A DNA stretch of 54,344 nucleotides from Bacteroidales bacterium. Its GTDB lineage: Bacteria; Bacteroidota; Bacteroidia; Bacteroidales; UBA10428. Both the position numbers and the translations under genes were made by a program. The stretch spans positions 1 to 54,344 of the forward strand of contig JAFGSZ010000017.1 in the NCBI GenBank assembly GCA_016934395.1, in the 5' to 3' direction. Shown one piece after another: positions 19,801 through 27,524 of the stretch. The notes under the pieces were generated by a model that worked only from the letters and a program-made list of their open reading frames with translations, was not told the origin of the DNA and did no database searches. Within the stretch, counting starts at the first letter, position 1, and every line of letters begins with the position of its first letter.

Positions 19801-19940
19801 AAGGGAAATCAAAAAACGGATTTGATAACAAAAATCTTAGGAAAAAGATGGAAGTTAAAATCAATGCCCAAGAGGCAATTTTAAATTTAAGATTTCATCC
19901 TACAATAATTAGTTATGAAACCGGAGTAAGTAAACAATAA
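16806..19940 (+). CDS. AsmA-family large envelope protein
   Basis: A 1044-residue protein with one N-terminal membrane helix (about 9-28) followed by a very long beta-rich region. The N-terminus (ISKSIKAPMAIDDVSFTLLR-like stretch, then RFPLATIEFRGV) matches the AsmA family, and the C-terminal 200 residues match the AsmA-like C-terminal domain (RVKADLKLENGGVFNYERAM area). Repeated segments of the type LNLGEIKKLLPDSLV occur at least twice (about residues 400 and 550), reflecting the repeating-groove fold. AsmA-like proteins are thought to bridge the envelope and move phospholipids toward the outer membrane. No partner gene is adjacent. Confidence 0.85.
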   Translation: MKKLLKVFRYLIISLFLFVIVLIVVAKLAENTITDIALKKVSKSIKAPMAIDDVSFTLLRRFPLATIEFRGVWMGSPNVLNPADSTIPAIDTIARIRSVYVSVKSKPLLKKKFEIMKVEIKGADFNYKVDENGISNIDFLLDTTQVEETDTASTPLDIILQDLILRDISCNYADASLKAKAKLSVPQIKIKGKAENETFVVSAIGSVILTDCAFDTTNLFLMNKTEVEFNLRYSDNTVSMKDVLVTTDGGDFEISGMANLSDDISTDIKIKGLKLDIGELLKYAPSEMLIDAGIKNVTGILDFDASVKGMVSDSVMPNVELNLSLKEGNVWTTEYPALKNISFSGYLTNGILNNNQTSSLDFKNFHFETEQSKVDLDFSLQDIDHPKYHVKTTMELNLGEFKKYIPDTLVRNVEGKIKASFSTKGQLPDSIDDKFADYILENSFAEIDFNNVFIDMDSSLAINSLSGQLSYKPKHIKANNLKVLVPLYNVAVKNSSFDALFSGDLTQLSKSGIDIKSFSLDANHCIFNGSGSIKNFDNPDYKINSTIKLNLGEIKKLLPDSLVNQLSGEISGDFFSAGKINLDSIADQMNDLIFESSAFNLIFDDVSAVMPDTLVSIDNFSGQLNMKPDTITIHSMSGVYSGINFKLDSTRIVNLYNSYFKNLPERLYVDGVFELGDIDYTTLIPFLPPVPPDLDSDNAIVLIENTGNKGSALRISDKVLAATPDTTSFNFDYVLKGKLSVKSFTYDKQFIKNVSLLLELSDSVQLLLNSYLTDKIFVEDISGLFNVTDSLYIIDQLKFNAFNGEMNTSAKYALKDNGETVIDIRNNISRMDIRKLLIDCNNFDQTEMTSDKISGLLSANINTRIVMLDETFLDEELRVKADLKLENGGVFNYERAMELSKFTGIKELDNMNFKTLETQLFIFKKATYVPKTRIVSNAMDITAFGMQGFGEDYEYHLQIHLGAILLGQSKKLLKEQAKMGDIVGEDTRSSVFLVSSSDKGKSKNGFDNKNLRKKMEVKINAQEAILNLRFHPTIISYETGVSKQ

Positions 19941-20061
19941 AAAAATTTTCCGGAAAGCTATTTATTCATGAACTGTTTTTATTTCCAATCGTATAATGGT
20001 ATCGTTGTGAGTTGATGATCATTTTTATTAATTATAATACAATTTTTATAAAAGTATAGCG

Positions 20062-20069
20062 TAATTTTG
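20062..20069 (+). promoter_or_regulatory. -7 box before the Cys-rich lipoprotein
   Basis: TAATTTTG fits TAnnTTTG and lies 59 bases before the start codon. No -33 TTTG is evident in the AT-rich sequence upstream. Confidence 0.4.
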
Positions 20070-20128
20070 TTGTATTATACTTTATAAAATTCCGGAAAAA
20101 GCTGATTAATTATTTAAATACAATAGAT

Positions 20129-20455
20129 ATGAAAAAAGGACTTATAGCATTCTCATTATTTTTATTTGGAAGTTTGGCCGTGATGATGACCAGTTGTGAA
20201 ACGAAACCCGTAGAATCCTGTGAGCAGGATGAAATATGTACAGCTAAATTTGTAACAGCATGCTGTACAGACGATAAATGTTATTATATTTATAACGGTA
20301 CTGAATATCCGTCAGATGACATTGATCAATTGGCGGATGACTTGGGTTGTTCTGCTGCAAGGGCTAAATCTACCGAATATGAATCCGATAAGGCTGCGGT
20401 TATTGAACAGTTGTATAAATTACTGGATAAAGCACATGCCGGTCTGAATAAATAA
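20129..20455 (+). CDS. Small Cys-rich lipoprotein
   Basis: A 108-residue protein that I do not recognise. It has a lipoprotein signal (lipobox MTSC, Cys near residue 23) and then six further cysteines in the first 70 residues, two of them adjacent (ACC) followed by DDKC, and one GCS. The rest is acidic with a helical Lys-containing end. The cysteine pattern suggests disulfides or metal binding in the periplasm. It is followed by a good terminator and faces a TlpA-like thioredoxin gene tail to tail, but a functional link is not shown. Confidence 0.7.
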   Translation: MKKGLIAFSLFLFGSLAVMMTSCETKPVESCEQDEICTAKFVTACCTDDKCYYIYNGTEYPSDDIDQLADDLGCSAARAKSTEYESDKAAVIEQLYKLLDKAHAGLNK

Positions 20456-20473
20456 TACATATTTTATAGATAT

Positions 20474-20510
20474 AAAAAAAGCCGGTAAACTTAAAAGTAC
20501 CGGTTTTTTT
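20474..20510. terminator. Bidirectional terminator between convergent genes
   Basis: The stem GCCGGTA / TACCGGT-like (about 20481-20487 with 20498-20504) is flanked by seven A on the left and seven T on the right, so it can end both the lipoprotein transcript (plus) and the thioredoxin transcript (minus). Confidence 0.8.
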
Positions 20511-20547
20511 ATTGTTTATAATTTTGTTGTATCAGTATCAGATGGGA

Positions 20548-21075
20548 TTATTCAGAAGAAGTAGAAGTACTTTTTTTTTTTAATTTTTTTAACTTCAGCG
20601 CAAGCGCCTCGCCTCTAAGATTTACGGCAACAATCTCACCATCTCCGTCGATTAAATAACTGGAAGGGACACTTCGTATACCATATAATTTAGCTGCAGC
20701 ATTGTTCCACCCTTTTAAATCACTTACATGATTGGGCCATTCCAATTTGTCTTTAATTATGGCGGCTTCCCAGGCACTTTGCTTAAAATCCAGCGAAACG
20801 CTATAAATTGTAAAACCCTGGCCATTTTTAAATGTGGCATCTTTATATTCCTGATATGCTTCTACAATTAACGGATTTTCTTTACGACAGGGTGCACACC
20901 ACGATGCCCAAAAGTCAACCAGCACCATCTGACCTTTTAAAGACGATAATCGCAGATCTTTGCCATTGAGCGATTTCTGTACAATTTCTGGCGCATTCTG
21001 GCCTACTTTAAGTTCCTGGCTAAACAGGTTGGCTGTAACCAATAAAAGTGCGATCAGTGAAATTCCATATCTCAT
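20548..21075 (-). CDS. TlpA-like thiol-disulfide oxidoreductase
   Basis: A 175-residue exported thioredoxin-fold protein. A signal peptide (ending about residue 19, LFSQE) precedes a redoxin domain with the active site WCAPC (Cys60 and Cys63) and a cis-proline region RSVPSSYLID. Proteins of this type reduce or oxidise periplasmic thiols, for instance in cytochrome c maturation or disulfide repair. The C-terminus is a Lys/Ser tail encoded across an eleven-T tract (20571-20581 on the plus strand), a likely slippage site that could only alter the last few residues. A TAnnTTTG-type box lies about 130 bases upstream on the minus strand. Confidence 0.9.
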   Translation of the reverse strand: MRYGISLIALLLVTANLFSQELKVGQNAPEIVQKSLNGKDLRLSSLKGQMVLVDFWASWCAPCRKENPLIVEAYQEYKDATFKNGQGFTIYSVSLDFKQSAWEAAIIKDKLEWPNHVSDLKGWNNAAAKLYGIRSVPSSYLIDGDGEIVAVNLRGEALALKLKKLKKKSTSTSSE

Positions 21076-21205
21076 AAGAAAAATAATTATAAAAAATTAT
21101 TACAAGAAGCTTGCTTTCTTTTATTACCTGGTAAAATAATTTAAATAAATAAATAAAAACCTGCTTCCTTTACGACCTGTCAATGTGTAAGTTTCAATAA
21201 TCATG

Positions 21206-21213
21206 CAAAAATA
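21206..21213 (-). promoter_or_regulatory. -7 box for the TlpA-like gene
   Basis: On the minus strand TATTTTTG fits TAnnTTTG, 130 bases upstream of the thioredoxin start. No convincing -33 element is at the standard spacing. Confidence 0.35.
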
Positions 21214-21377
21214 CAATTATTTGTATTTATTATTCTTTAGAACAATTATTTTGATTTATGGTTGACAGAAATACTTTGCTGATTTAAACACATTAATTAT
21301 TTTCGGTGAAGGTGAATGCTACTAATAAAGATAGAGTTATATGGCTTGTAAGGTATTCAAAGAATCATCTTTTCTAA

Positions 21378-21411
21378 AGGTGATGAATATCACCTGTTTT
21401 GGTGTACCAAT
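21378..21411. promoter_or_regulatory. Two adjacent palindromes upstream of the STAS-like gene
   Basis: AGGTGAT-GAAT-ATCACCT (21378-21395, perfect seven-base arms) is followed four bases later by TTGGT-GT-ACCAA (21400-21411, perfect five-base arms). They lie 73-106 bases before the ATG at 21484. Two short symmetric sites side by side look like operators for a dimeric regulator. The rest of the 21076-21483 gap is AT-rich with no gene seen. Confidence 0.4.
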
Positions 21412-21483
21412 ATTATTCCTGCTCCGTAGAAGCACAATATTAGAATTTTTTTTCTCAAATTATATAAATTTAAAATTACTATT

Positions 21484-21894
21484 ATGGCGAATGAAGTATT
21501 AATGGAAGATCAGAACCTGCGGGTAGAGTATTCGGTAACTGGTAATTACTTATTGTTGCTTTGGGGCGAACGCACCCCTGCTGAATATTTTCAGGACAGA
21601 TTTAGTAAAATTATTGGAATATGTGAATCGCGTAAAATTTCCGGATTATTTATTGATACCGTTAGAAATAAAGGGATTAGTCCTGCCTCCCAAGAGTATG
21701 CAGCCCGTAAAGTTGAAGAATATGCAAAGAAAAGAGATTCTTTTAAACAAGCCATGCTAGTGCCTCCGGACATTTTTTCAAAATTTTCTGTAGATAGTTA
21801 TTCAAAAAAAGTTTCTGAATACGCCAGTAATGTTGAAACCAGGTTTTTCGAAGACAATAGAGCAGCGCTGAGTTGGCTAGAAGAAGCTAAGTAA
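21484..21894 (+). CDS. STAS/SpoIIAA-like small protein
   Basis: A 136-residue soluble protein without signal peptide or membrane segment. The alternating strand-helix pattern (YLLLLWGERTPAEYFQDRF, then ISGLFIDTV, then a helix rich in E and K, then a terminal FFEDNRAALSWLEE) resembles the SpoIIAA/STAS-like proteins common in Bacteroidota, which are usually annotated as hypothetical. Members may act as anti-sigma antagonists or lipid-binding modules. Its exact role is unknown. It is a single-gene unit with a very strong terminator. Confidence 0.6.
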   Translation: MANEVLMEDQNLRVEYSVTGNYLLLLWGERTPAEYFQDRFSKIIGICESRKISGLFIDTVRNKGISPASQEYAARKVEEYAKKRDSFKQAMLVPPDIFSKFSVDSYSKKVSEYASNVETRFFEDNRAALSWLEEAK

Positions 21895-21921
21895 TATCTG
21901 AAATTTGTTATAGAAATATAT

Positions 21922-21958
21922 GCAGTATCAGAAAAGATTTCTGATACTGCTTTTTTTT
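21922..21958 (+). terminator. Strong rho-independent terminator
   Basis: A perfect thirteen-base stem (GCAGTATCAGAAA with TTTCTGATACTGC) and a three-base loop, followed by eight T. It ends the STAS-like gene transcript. Confidence 0.93.
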
Positions 21959-22074
21959 ATCCGATAGTTACAAATGCATTACAATTACCGGCAATTCTAA
22001 ATCGGAAAGTGTATATTAAATTTATCTTTCGAAAAAAAAGGAGATTCATTAAGTTACAGGAGGAGAAAAATACA

Positions 22075-22082
22075 TATCTTTG
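22075..22082 (+). promoter_or_regulatory. -7 box before a small membrane protein
   Basis: TATCTTTG matches TAnnTTTG exactly and lies 24 bases before the ATG at 22107. Confidence 0.5.
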
Positions 22083-22106
22083 TTTCTAAATATATAGATA
22101 TTTAAA

Positions 22107-22355
22107 ATGAAATTCAAAGAATTAGAAATTAAACCAAAATCCAACTGGTTTAAGAGAACCATACAGTCTCCACATATCCGGAAATCAATCATTTTTATTG
22201 CCCTGGGTGCTATAGCAGGTTTACTATTTTTTTATTTTACAGAAGGCAGGCATATGGATGTGATATCCTCTGGTGATTTTCTAAAAAGTGCACTAATTGG
22301 TGGATTTTTCGGGTTTTTTATTACAAACAGCCCTTGTGCTAGAAATAAATGTTGA
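22107..22355 (+). CDS. Small two-helix membrane protein
   Basis: An 82-residue protein of unknown family. A basic, polar N-terminus (about 28 residues) is followed by two hydrophobic segments (about 29-45 and 62-74) separated by a short acidic loop, so it should be an inner-membrane hairpin. It ends NSPCARNKC with two cysteines. A matching promoter box and downstream hairpin support it as a real single gene. Confidence 0.55.
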   Translation: MKFKELEIKPKSNWFKRTIQSPHIRKSIIFIALGAIAGLLFFYFTEGRHMDVISSGDFLKSALIGGFFGFFITNSPCARNKC

Positions 22356-22409
22356 TACACCAGCCATTACTAAAAAATCGCATTACAACTAAAACCTAAT
22401 TAGATTAAG

Positions 22410-22440
22410 AATCCTCAAAATTCTTGAAATCCTGAGGATT
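22410..22440. terminator. Weak hairpin terminator between convergent genes
   Basis: AATCCTCA and TGAGGATT form a perfect eight-base stem with a fifteen-base loop. The sequence after it is T-rich but interrupted, so termination may be partial. It lies between the small membrane gene (plus) and the GH28 gene (minus). Confidence 0.5.
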
Positions 22441-22449
22441 TATATTTTA

Positions 22450-24129
22450 TTAATTAATTTTTATCGCTGTTTTTTTTGCTCCATCTGAAATCTGAATGGT
22501 TTCCGGATTTTCGGGAAGTTTGGTATCTGTGACAGTGATTCCGGTTGTTTCTGCTCCCGAAGCTTTAATAAATATTTTGGAAGTTAAAGGCATAAAACCT
22601 TTATTAATCGAAATAGTATTTGCACCTGTAAAAAAATAAACCGGGCCTTCCCGGATATCTGTTCTTACATTATTTAGAGATATTCCCTTTACATTAGTCA
22701 TTTCCGCACCATTTTCAGCCATAATCCAAACATTATTCAGATAAATATCCTGAATTGGTGAATTGGGCAATCCTGCCATATAAATTGATTTATTTGCACC
22801 GCGGCAATATACATTCGAGATATTAAAATCCCTGAAAACCGGCACATCATGTTCCACAATTTTATTGCTTGTATCGCGGATAGCTCCGGCAGGAACATTC
22901 TGATAGAAAGTATCAAAAGAGATGGCAGCATCCCTGATTCCTGTCATATAAATATCCCGGATATAAATATCTTCTACAATGCCACCATTTCCGGCAGTAC
23001 TTTTCATACGGATACCAATATCGGTTCCCACAAAATTACAATCCGTTACAAATATATTACGCACATTCCCATTGGTATTACTTCCAATCACAAAACCGCC
23101 ATGAGCATGGTACACATTACACCCGGCTACTAATATATTTTCAACTGCGAACGTTCCTGATTCCGGTCCGTCTCCACTGGATTTCATGCATATTCCGTCG
23201 TCACCAACATTAATATTACACTTATAAATGATTACATTTTTAGAGGCGCTGATATCAATTCCGTCACCATTTTGTGACCACCATTCGTTGTAAACGTTTG
23301 TATTCCGTATGGTAATATTTGTACAATTGTTTGGATATACCACAAATTTCGGAGAATTACGCAGTGTGATATCTTCAATAAGTACATTTTCACATCCTAC
23401 CAGATACACCATATATGGCCTTAAAAAATCACGGGCAGGAAGAAAATCTTCGGGACCGGGATTTTTAATATCTTTTTTCATTTTCTTCAGATAGTCATTA
23501 CCATCAATAGCTTCCTTTGAGGGCCACCATATTTCACCATCGTCACTTACCACACCTCCGGATTTGACAAGGTCTTTCCACTGATTTTCAGTTGTTTTTG
23601 ATTTTTTAACAGGCCGCCAGCTTTCACCGGCACCATCTATAATACCACTTCCTGTAATGGCAATATTTTTAAGTTCATACCCATAAATAGGAGAGGCTGT
23701 TACATAACGACTGCTGCGGGCAGATGGTTTAACCATAGGGTATTCACTGCGATCGGATGTAAACTTAATCAAAGCACCCCGTTCAACATGCAGGTTAATA
23801 TTGCTCTTCAGTTCAATAGGTCCGGTTAGCCAGAGACCTGGAGGAACAACGATTTTACCACCTCCGGCAGCAGTGCAGGCTTCGATAGCCCTGGCAAAGG
23901 CTTCAGTATTCATGGTCTTACCGTTGCCTACCGCACCGTATGCTGTAATATTAAATGATAAATCCTGAAATTCGGGAACAATTACCCGGGGCATTTCAAA
24001 AGGTATCTGTGAAAGATAATACTCCAAATCCCGCTCCTGGGCAACGATAAAGGTAGGAATGAAAACACTTGCCAAGACAATCAGAAGAGTCTTTTTAAAT
24101 GCTGAAGTGATAAATTTGTTTTTTTTCAT
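22450..24129 (-). CDS. GH28 polygalacturonase-like exported enzyme
   Basis: A 559-residue exported right-handed beta-helix enzyme. A signal peptide ends about residue 30 (IVAQ). The N-terminal FNITAYGAVGNGKTMNTEAF segment is typical of the pectate-lyase/GH28 superfamily. The four GH28 motifs are present: NGDGID (287-292), GDDG (309-312), AHGGF with His343 in place of the usual GHG, and RMK (374-376) in place of RIK. GH28 enzymes cut alpha-1,4-galacturonosyl or rhamnogalacturonan linkages by inversion. It is the last gene of the minus-strand series and lies 220 bases after its neighbour, so it may have its own promoter. Confidence 0.85.
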   Translation of the reverse strand: MKKNKFITSAFKKTLLIVLASVFIPTFIVAQERDLEYYLSQIPFEMPRVIVPEFQDLSFNITAYGAVGNGKTMNTEAFARAIEACTAAGGGKIVVPPGLWLTGPIELKSNINLHVERGALIKFTSDRSEYPMVKPSARSSRYVTASPIYGYELKNIAITGSGIIDGAGESWRPVKKSKTTENQWKDLVKSGGVVSDDGEIWWPSKEAIDGNDYLKKMKKDIKNPGPEDFLPARDFLRPYMVYLVGCENVLIEDITLRNSPKFVVYPNNCTNITIRNTNVYNEWWSQNGDGIDISASKNVIIYKCNINVGDDGICMKSSGDGPESGTFAVENILVAGCNVYHAHGGFVIGSNTNGNVRNIFVTDCNFVGTDIGIRMKSTAGNGGIVEDIYIRDIYMTGIRDAAISFDTFYQNVPAGAIRDTSNKIVEHDVPVFRDFNISNVYCRGANKSIYMAGLPNSPIQDIYLNNVWIMAENGAEMTNVKGISLNNVRTDIREGPVYFFTGANTISINKGFMPLTSKIFIKASGAETTGITVTDTKLPENPETIQISDGAKKTAIKIN

Positions 24130-24229
24130 TATAAAAATTTTTGTGTGGTATAATTTGCTATAAAATTAATCATTTTTCTAAATTTCCGGTTCATACATAA
24201 AACCGTTTCATCCAATTTTATATGCAAAG

Positions 24230-24256
24230 TACTTCCTGAAAAAAAATCAGGAAGTA
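24230..24256. repeat. Perfect inverted repeat upstream of the GH28 gene
   Basis: TACTTCCTGA and TCAGGAAGTA form perfect ten-base arms around a loop that is A-only on the plus strand (T-only on the minus strand). It lies 101 bases upstream of the GH28 start. The T residues are in the loop, not after the stem, so it is not an ordinary terminator. It overlaps a TACTTTG sequence on the minus strand, close to a -7 box, and could be an operator or an RNA processing hairpin. Confidence 0.5.
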
Positions 24257-24349
24257 ATACTCTTATTGCAAAAGAACCATTCGTTTTAGCTTGGCAAGCT
24301 TTAGTGAATTAAAAGCAAAATGAGTGAGTTAATAAAAAACTAAAGTTTT

Positions 24350-27300
24350 TTATCGCGATATAATAAATAATTCCTTTTCCGTTTTATCTACAGAAGCAAC
24401 AGAAAGCAGGTATATTCCGTTTTTTATTTCTCCGACAGGTATTGGAATATCAAATTCTCCTTCTAATACATGGAAATACAGTTTTGTTAAAATTTGTTGC
24501 CCTGTTAAATCGAATAGAGTAATTGAAATCTTTTCCGGTAAAGCACTATAATATTTGAGGTTTAAAACATTCCCCGATACAGGATTTGGAAATAGTTTTA
24601 TTTTTTTTTCAGCTTTTACTGTACCAGGTAATGCTGTTATATTTATACTGTTTTCCATGCGATCAATTATCTGCTCTTCAGAAAGTGCATAATCAAAAAA
24701 GCTAACTGCGTCAAGGGTACCCTTGAAGTTATTTCCGTTTACTCCGGGGAGGTGTTGCCCAAATACCAGGTCGTATGAGGTTTTGTTTATCAACCCTCCA
24801 ACAGAAGTAAAAGCATCCAGTTTACCGTCCAGCCATATTTCCATGTCGCTTCCATCATATACTGCTGCCAGGTAATACCATCCTCCGGGTACAGGACTTT
24901 TTTCCGAATCAAGGTCTGTTACTGTGGTAGAGGTCTTCAGGGTAAAACGGATTTTATTATCGGATATTGAAATTTTGTACCTGTTTTCCCAGTTTCCATG
25001 AGATATCGGATACTGTTCACCTCCCGTAAACTCATCAATATTTATCCAGCAGGCGATGGATATAGCTTCCTGAAAATTCAACAGATCGTTATTGGTAACA
25101 CGAATATAATCGTCGATCCCGTCAAAGTGCGCCGCACCGTTAGCTGAGCCATTTTTATCATTTACCCAGGTTACGCCGCCTGCATTCCCATGAAGTGCAT
25201 TGCCACTTGCATCCAGCGCATTCCCGTTCATGGGATAATGGGCTACTAGATTGCCGGTTGGTTTAAGGGAAAGATCACGAACCATTACCTCAATACTATC
25301 CTTATCAGTCATTCCGTCTGTGTCGGTTACCGTACAAACAATATAGCAATTATCTTTGGTATCCGGGGCCTTAAAAGCTGCAGCATTACTATCAGCGACA
25401 ATACTACCGGCAGTCGATGCCCATTGGAAACGGAGCGTGTCATTATTTTTGTCTTCAGCAATACAATTAAGTTCGATAGTTCCCGAAAGATGAACTTTCC
25501 TTGGGGTTGCTTCAATTTTTAAAATATCGGGAGGGTACAATACTTTTTCAACAACTTCAATATTCATAGAAAGTGTATCCCACAGGTTCCCAGGATCGGT
25601 AACTTTACATTTTATGTTATACATTCCGGTGTTTACAGGGGCAAATAAAAAAACATCCGTACTGTCAATAGTTATCCCTTCGATGGTCCATTCATAATTA
25701 AGCAGTTCCTGTTCAGGATCATATGCCGTACAGTAAAGATTTATCGAGGTGTTGATTTCCATTACCGTATCTTCTGCAGCCAGGGCTTTAATCCTGGGTG
25801 GATAATCCGATACGGTATTCCCATTATTATAATCGATAGGAACACTGCCGGCAAACGTAGTTTTACCCTGGCTTGTAATGGGAGTACCTGCCGGAATCTG
25901 AACAATCATAACTGTTTGTTTTGCCGGTACCGTAATATTTGTGTTTCCTGAAACTCCGGAAACAAGCATAGTATTGGAAATTGCATCATACAAATCATAA
26001 GAACCAGCCGGAATATCCACCGCAATCGATTTGCCTGCGTCATAAGGATTATAATAAAGATACGTGGGCCAGGCATTATTCCTGTAATAATCAGTTTTTA
26101 TCAGATCAAGCTGCAAAATACCTTCAACATTTGTAGTATCGATAATACCGCCCAGGATTCCAACATGCGAGGAGCTGTACAGCATAAGGTTCGTTGCCGC
26201 CCAGCCGCCATCCATTGCATCACCCGTGGCATAAGGACTTTTACCATTCTTTAATTCTTTCATCGATTCATATGCGATATAGGAGTCAGGATCGTAAGAA
26301 TTTGCCCAGCTTTCGTTGTCTTGCATATCGTCGGGTAAATAATTCGAATAAAATAAGCGGGATGCATTTGCCATATTCAGTATCCATTTGGCAACTGCCG
26401 TTGCAAAACGGTCATCATAACGAACCATAGGAACCAGGGCTCCTGCATGCTCGAAGCCATTCATGGCAAAGGCATAATCGTTACCTTCATCGTTCGCTTC
26501 ACCAATTAATCCGGAGCAGTCATAATCCCCCCATTTACCCACTATGGCCCCCCATCCGCGAAGTTCTCCCCGGTCAAAGCACCAGTTTACCATTTTTTCA
26601 ATATCGTAGGCTGTACCCATTTCTGCATTTAATCGTGCGGCAGTATAAACACCGTAGGGCAGTTGTAATTCGTAAGAAGGATTCCCTGTATATGAATTTA
26701 AATACTCGAGACACCATTCCGAACCTGTAAGGAATTTTCGATCTCCGGTAATAGTATAAGTATTATACAGTATCCATGCCATTGCACCAGCCGCTTCAGG
26801 TTCTTTTACCCCGAATTCCAATGGTGTCATTGTTGACATCGACCATGCGCGATAATTCATGTAGGGTACGTTCCATGGTGTTGTACTTCCACCCATGTAT
26901 TTTGCAGCTGTTAGCATCTGATCAGCCAGTGTTTCAACCTGGTAATCAAATTCGCCCTGATGAGGATAAAGGTAGTTAAGCTGGAGAAAAAATATGTTAG
27001 GCAAAGTTTCATACCACCAGTCATCTCCGGAACTGGTTTCAGGATGGTTCAGATAAATATTTTCTTCGGGGCGTTTGTTAAAAAATTCCTGGCACATAAA
27101 GGCCCAGTTTTGCCCGAACTGATCTGATTTATCGATCCCGACCAGTGAGGCGCCTACAACTGCAGGTATTACATTTATAGCTTCGCCGGCAGAAGGATTA
27201 ACAGTTCCGATTGCCGTATGCAAACCAAAACTTGTCTGGCCGGGATAATTTACATTTGTTTCGCGGAAAAATACTACCGGCAGATACTGCCCGGTTAAAC

Positions 27301-27472
27301 TTTCGTTAAATACCAATGAATCGTAACCCCGGGCAACCTGCTTCCAGTCGCGCATCAGATAGGGTTGGGGTAAATCAGGCATTAAATTTATACGGGGTAC
27401 AACAATTTGTTGTGCCTGTATATTACTACTTAATACAGCAAGTAACACCGGTAATATTACCTTCTTATACAT
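24350..27472 (-). CDS. T9SS-exported protein: unknown glycan-active domain, Ig-like, LamG
   Basis: A 1040-residue protein. A signal peptide ends near residue 20. Residues about 25-560 form a domain shared with the lipoprotein at 35880-37598: both carry GLVGIDK, DDWWYE/RDWWYD, WGDYD.SG and a closing YLYYNPYD...DLYDAIS...IPAG module. The helical pattern suggests an (alpha/alpha)6 barrel plus beta-sandwich as in many glycan-active enzymes, but I cannot name a family. Two Ig/PKD-like domains follow (about 570-750), then a LamG/concanavalin-like domain (about 755-945) and a type A T9SS sorting domain (KLFPNPVSGNV onward). It is thus displayed at the cell surface or secreted. It lies 52 bases after the six-hairpin gene. 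Confidence 0.75.
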   Translation of the reverse strand: MYKKVILPVLLAVLSSNIQAQQIVVPRINLMPDLPQPYLMRDWKQVARGYDSLVFNESLTGQYLPVVFFRETNVNYPGQTSFGLHTAIGTVNPSAGEAINVIPAVVGASLVGIDKSDQFGQNWAFMCQEFFNKRPEENIYLNHPETSSGDDWWYETLPNIFFLQLNYLYPHQGEFDYQVETLADQMLTAAKYMGGSTTPWNVPYMNYRAWSMSTMTPLEFGVKEPEAAGAMAWILYNTYTITGDRKFLTGSEWCLEYLNSYTGNPSYELQLPYGVYTAARLNAEMGTAYDIEKMVNWCFDRGELRGWGAIVGKWGDYDCSGLIGEANDEGNDYAFAMNGFEHAGALVPMVRYDDRFATAVAKWILNMANASRLFYSNYLPDDMQDNESWANSYDPDSYIAYESMKELKNGKSPYATGDAMDGGWAATNLMLYSSSHVGILGGIIDTTNVEGILQLDLIKTDYYRNNAWPTYLYYNPYDAGKSIAVDIPAGSYDLYDAISNTMLVSGVSGNTNITVPAKQTVMIVQIPAGTPITSQGKTTFAGSVPIDYNNGNTVSDYPPRIKALAAEDTVMEINTSINLYCTAYDPEQELLNYEWTIEGITIDSTDVFLFAPVNTGMYNIKCKVTDPGNLWDTLSMNIEVVEKVLYPPDILKIEATPRKVHLSGTIELNCIAEDKNNDTLRFQWASTAGSIVADSNAAAFKAPDTKDNCYIVCTVTDTDGMTDKDSIEVMVRDLSLKPTGNLVAHYPMNGNALDASGNALHGNAGGVTWVNDKNGSANGAAHFDGIDDYIRVTNNDLLNFQEAISIACWINIDEFTGGEQYPISHGNWENRYKISISDNKIRFTLKTSTTVTDLDSEKSPVPGGWYYLAAVYDGSDMEIWLDGKLDAFTSVGGLINKTSYDLVFGQHLPGVNGNNFKGTLDAVSFFDYALSEEQIIDRMENSINITALPGTVKAEKKIKLFPNPVSGNVLNLKYYSALPEKISITLFDLTGQQILTKLYFHVLEGEFDIPIPVGEIKNGIYLLSVASVDKTEKELFIISR

Positions 27473-27524
27473 GGTGAAAATTTTTAAATAAGAACTATCG
27501 AAATTTAATTTTGAAACACCGGAT

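Noticed and set aside
22450-24129. Possible GH91-type inulin fructotransferase, given the GH32 in the locus
   Set aside because: The full set of GH28 motifs (NxD, GDD, HGG, RxK) is present, which assigns the beta-helix enzyme to GH28.
24231-24255. Inverted repeat read as a terminator of the 1040-residue gene
   Set aside because: The T residues are in the loop and not after the stem, and it is far (about 94 bases) from the stop codon. It is reported as a hairpin only.
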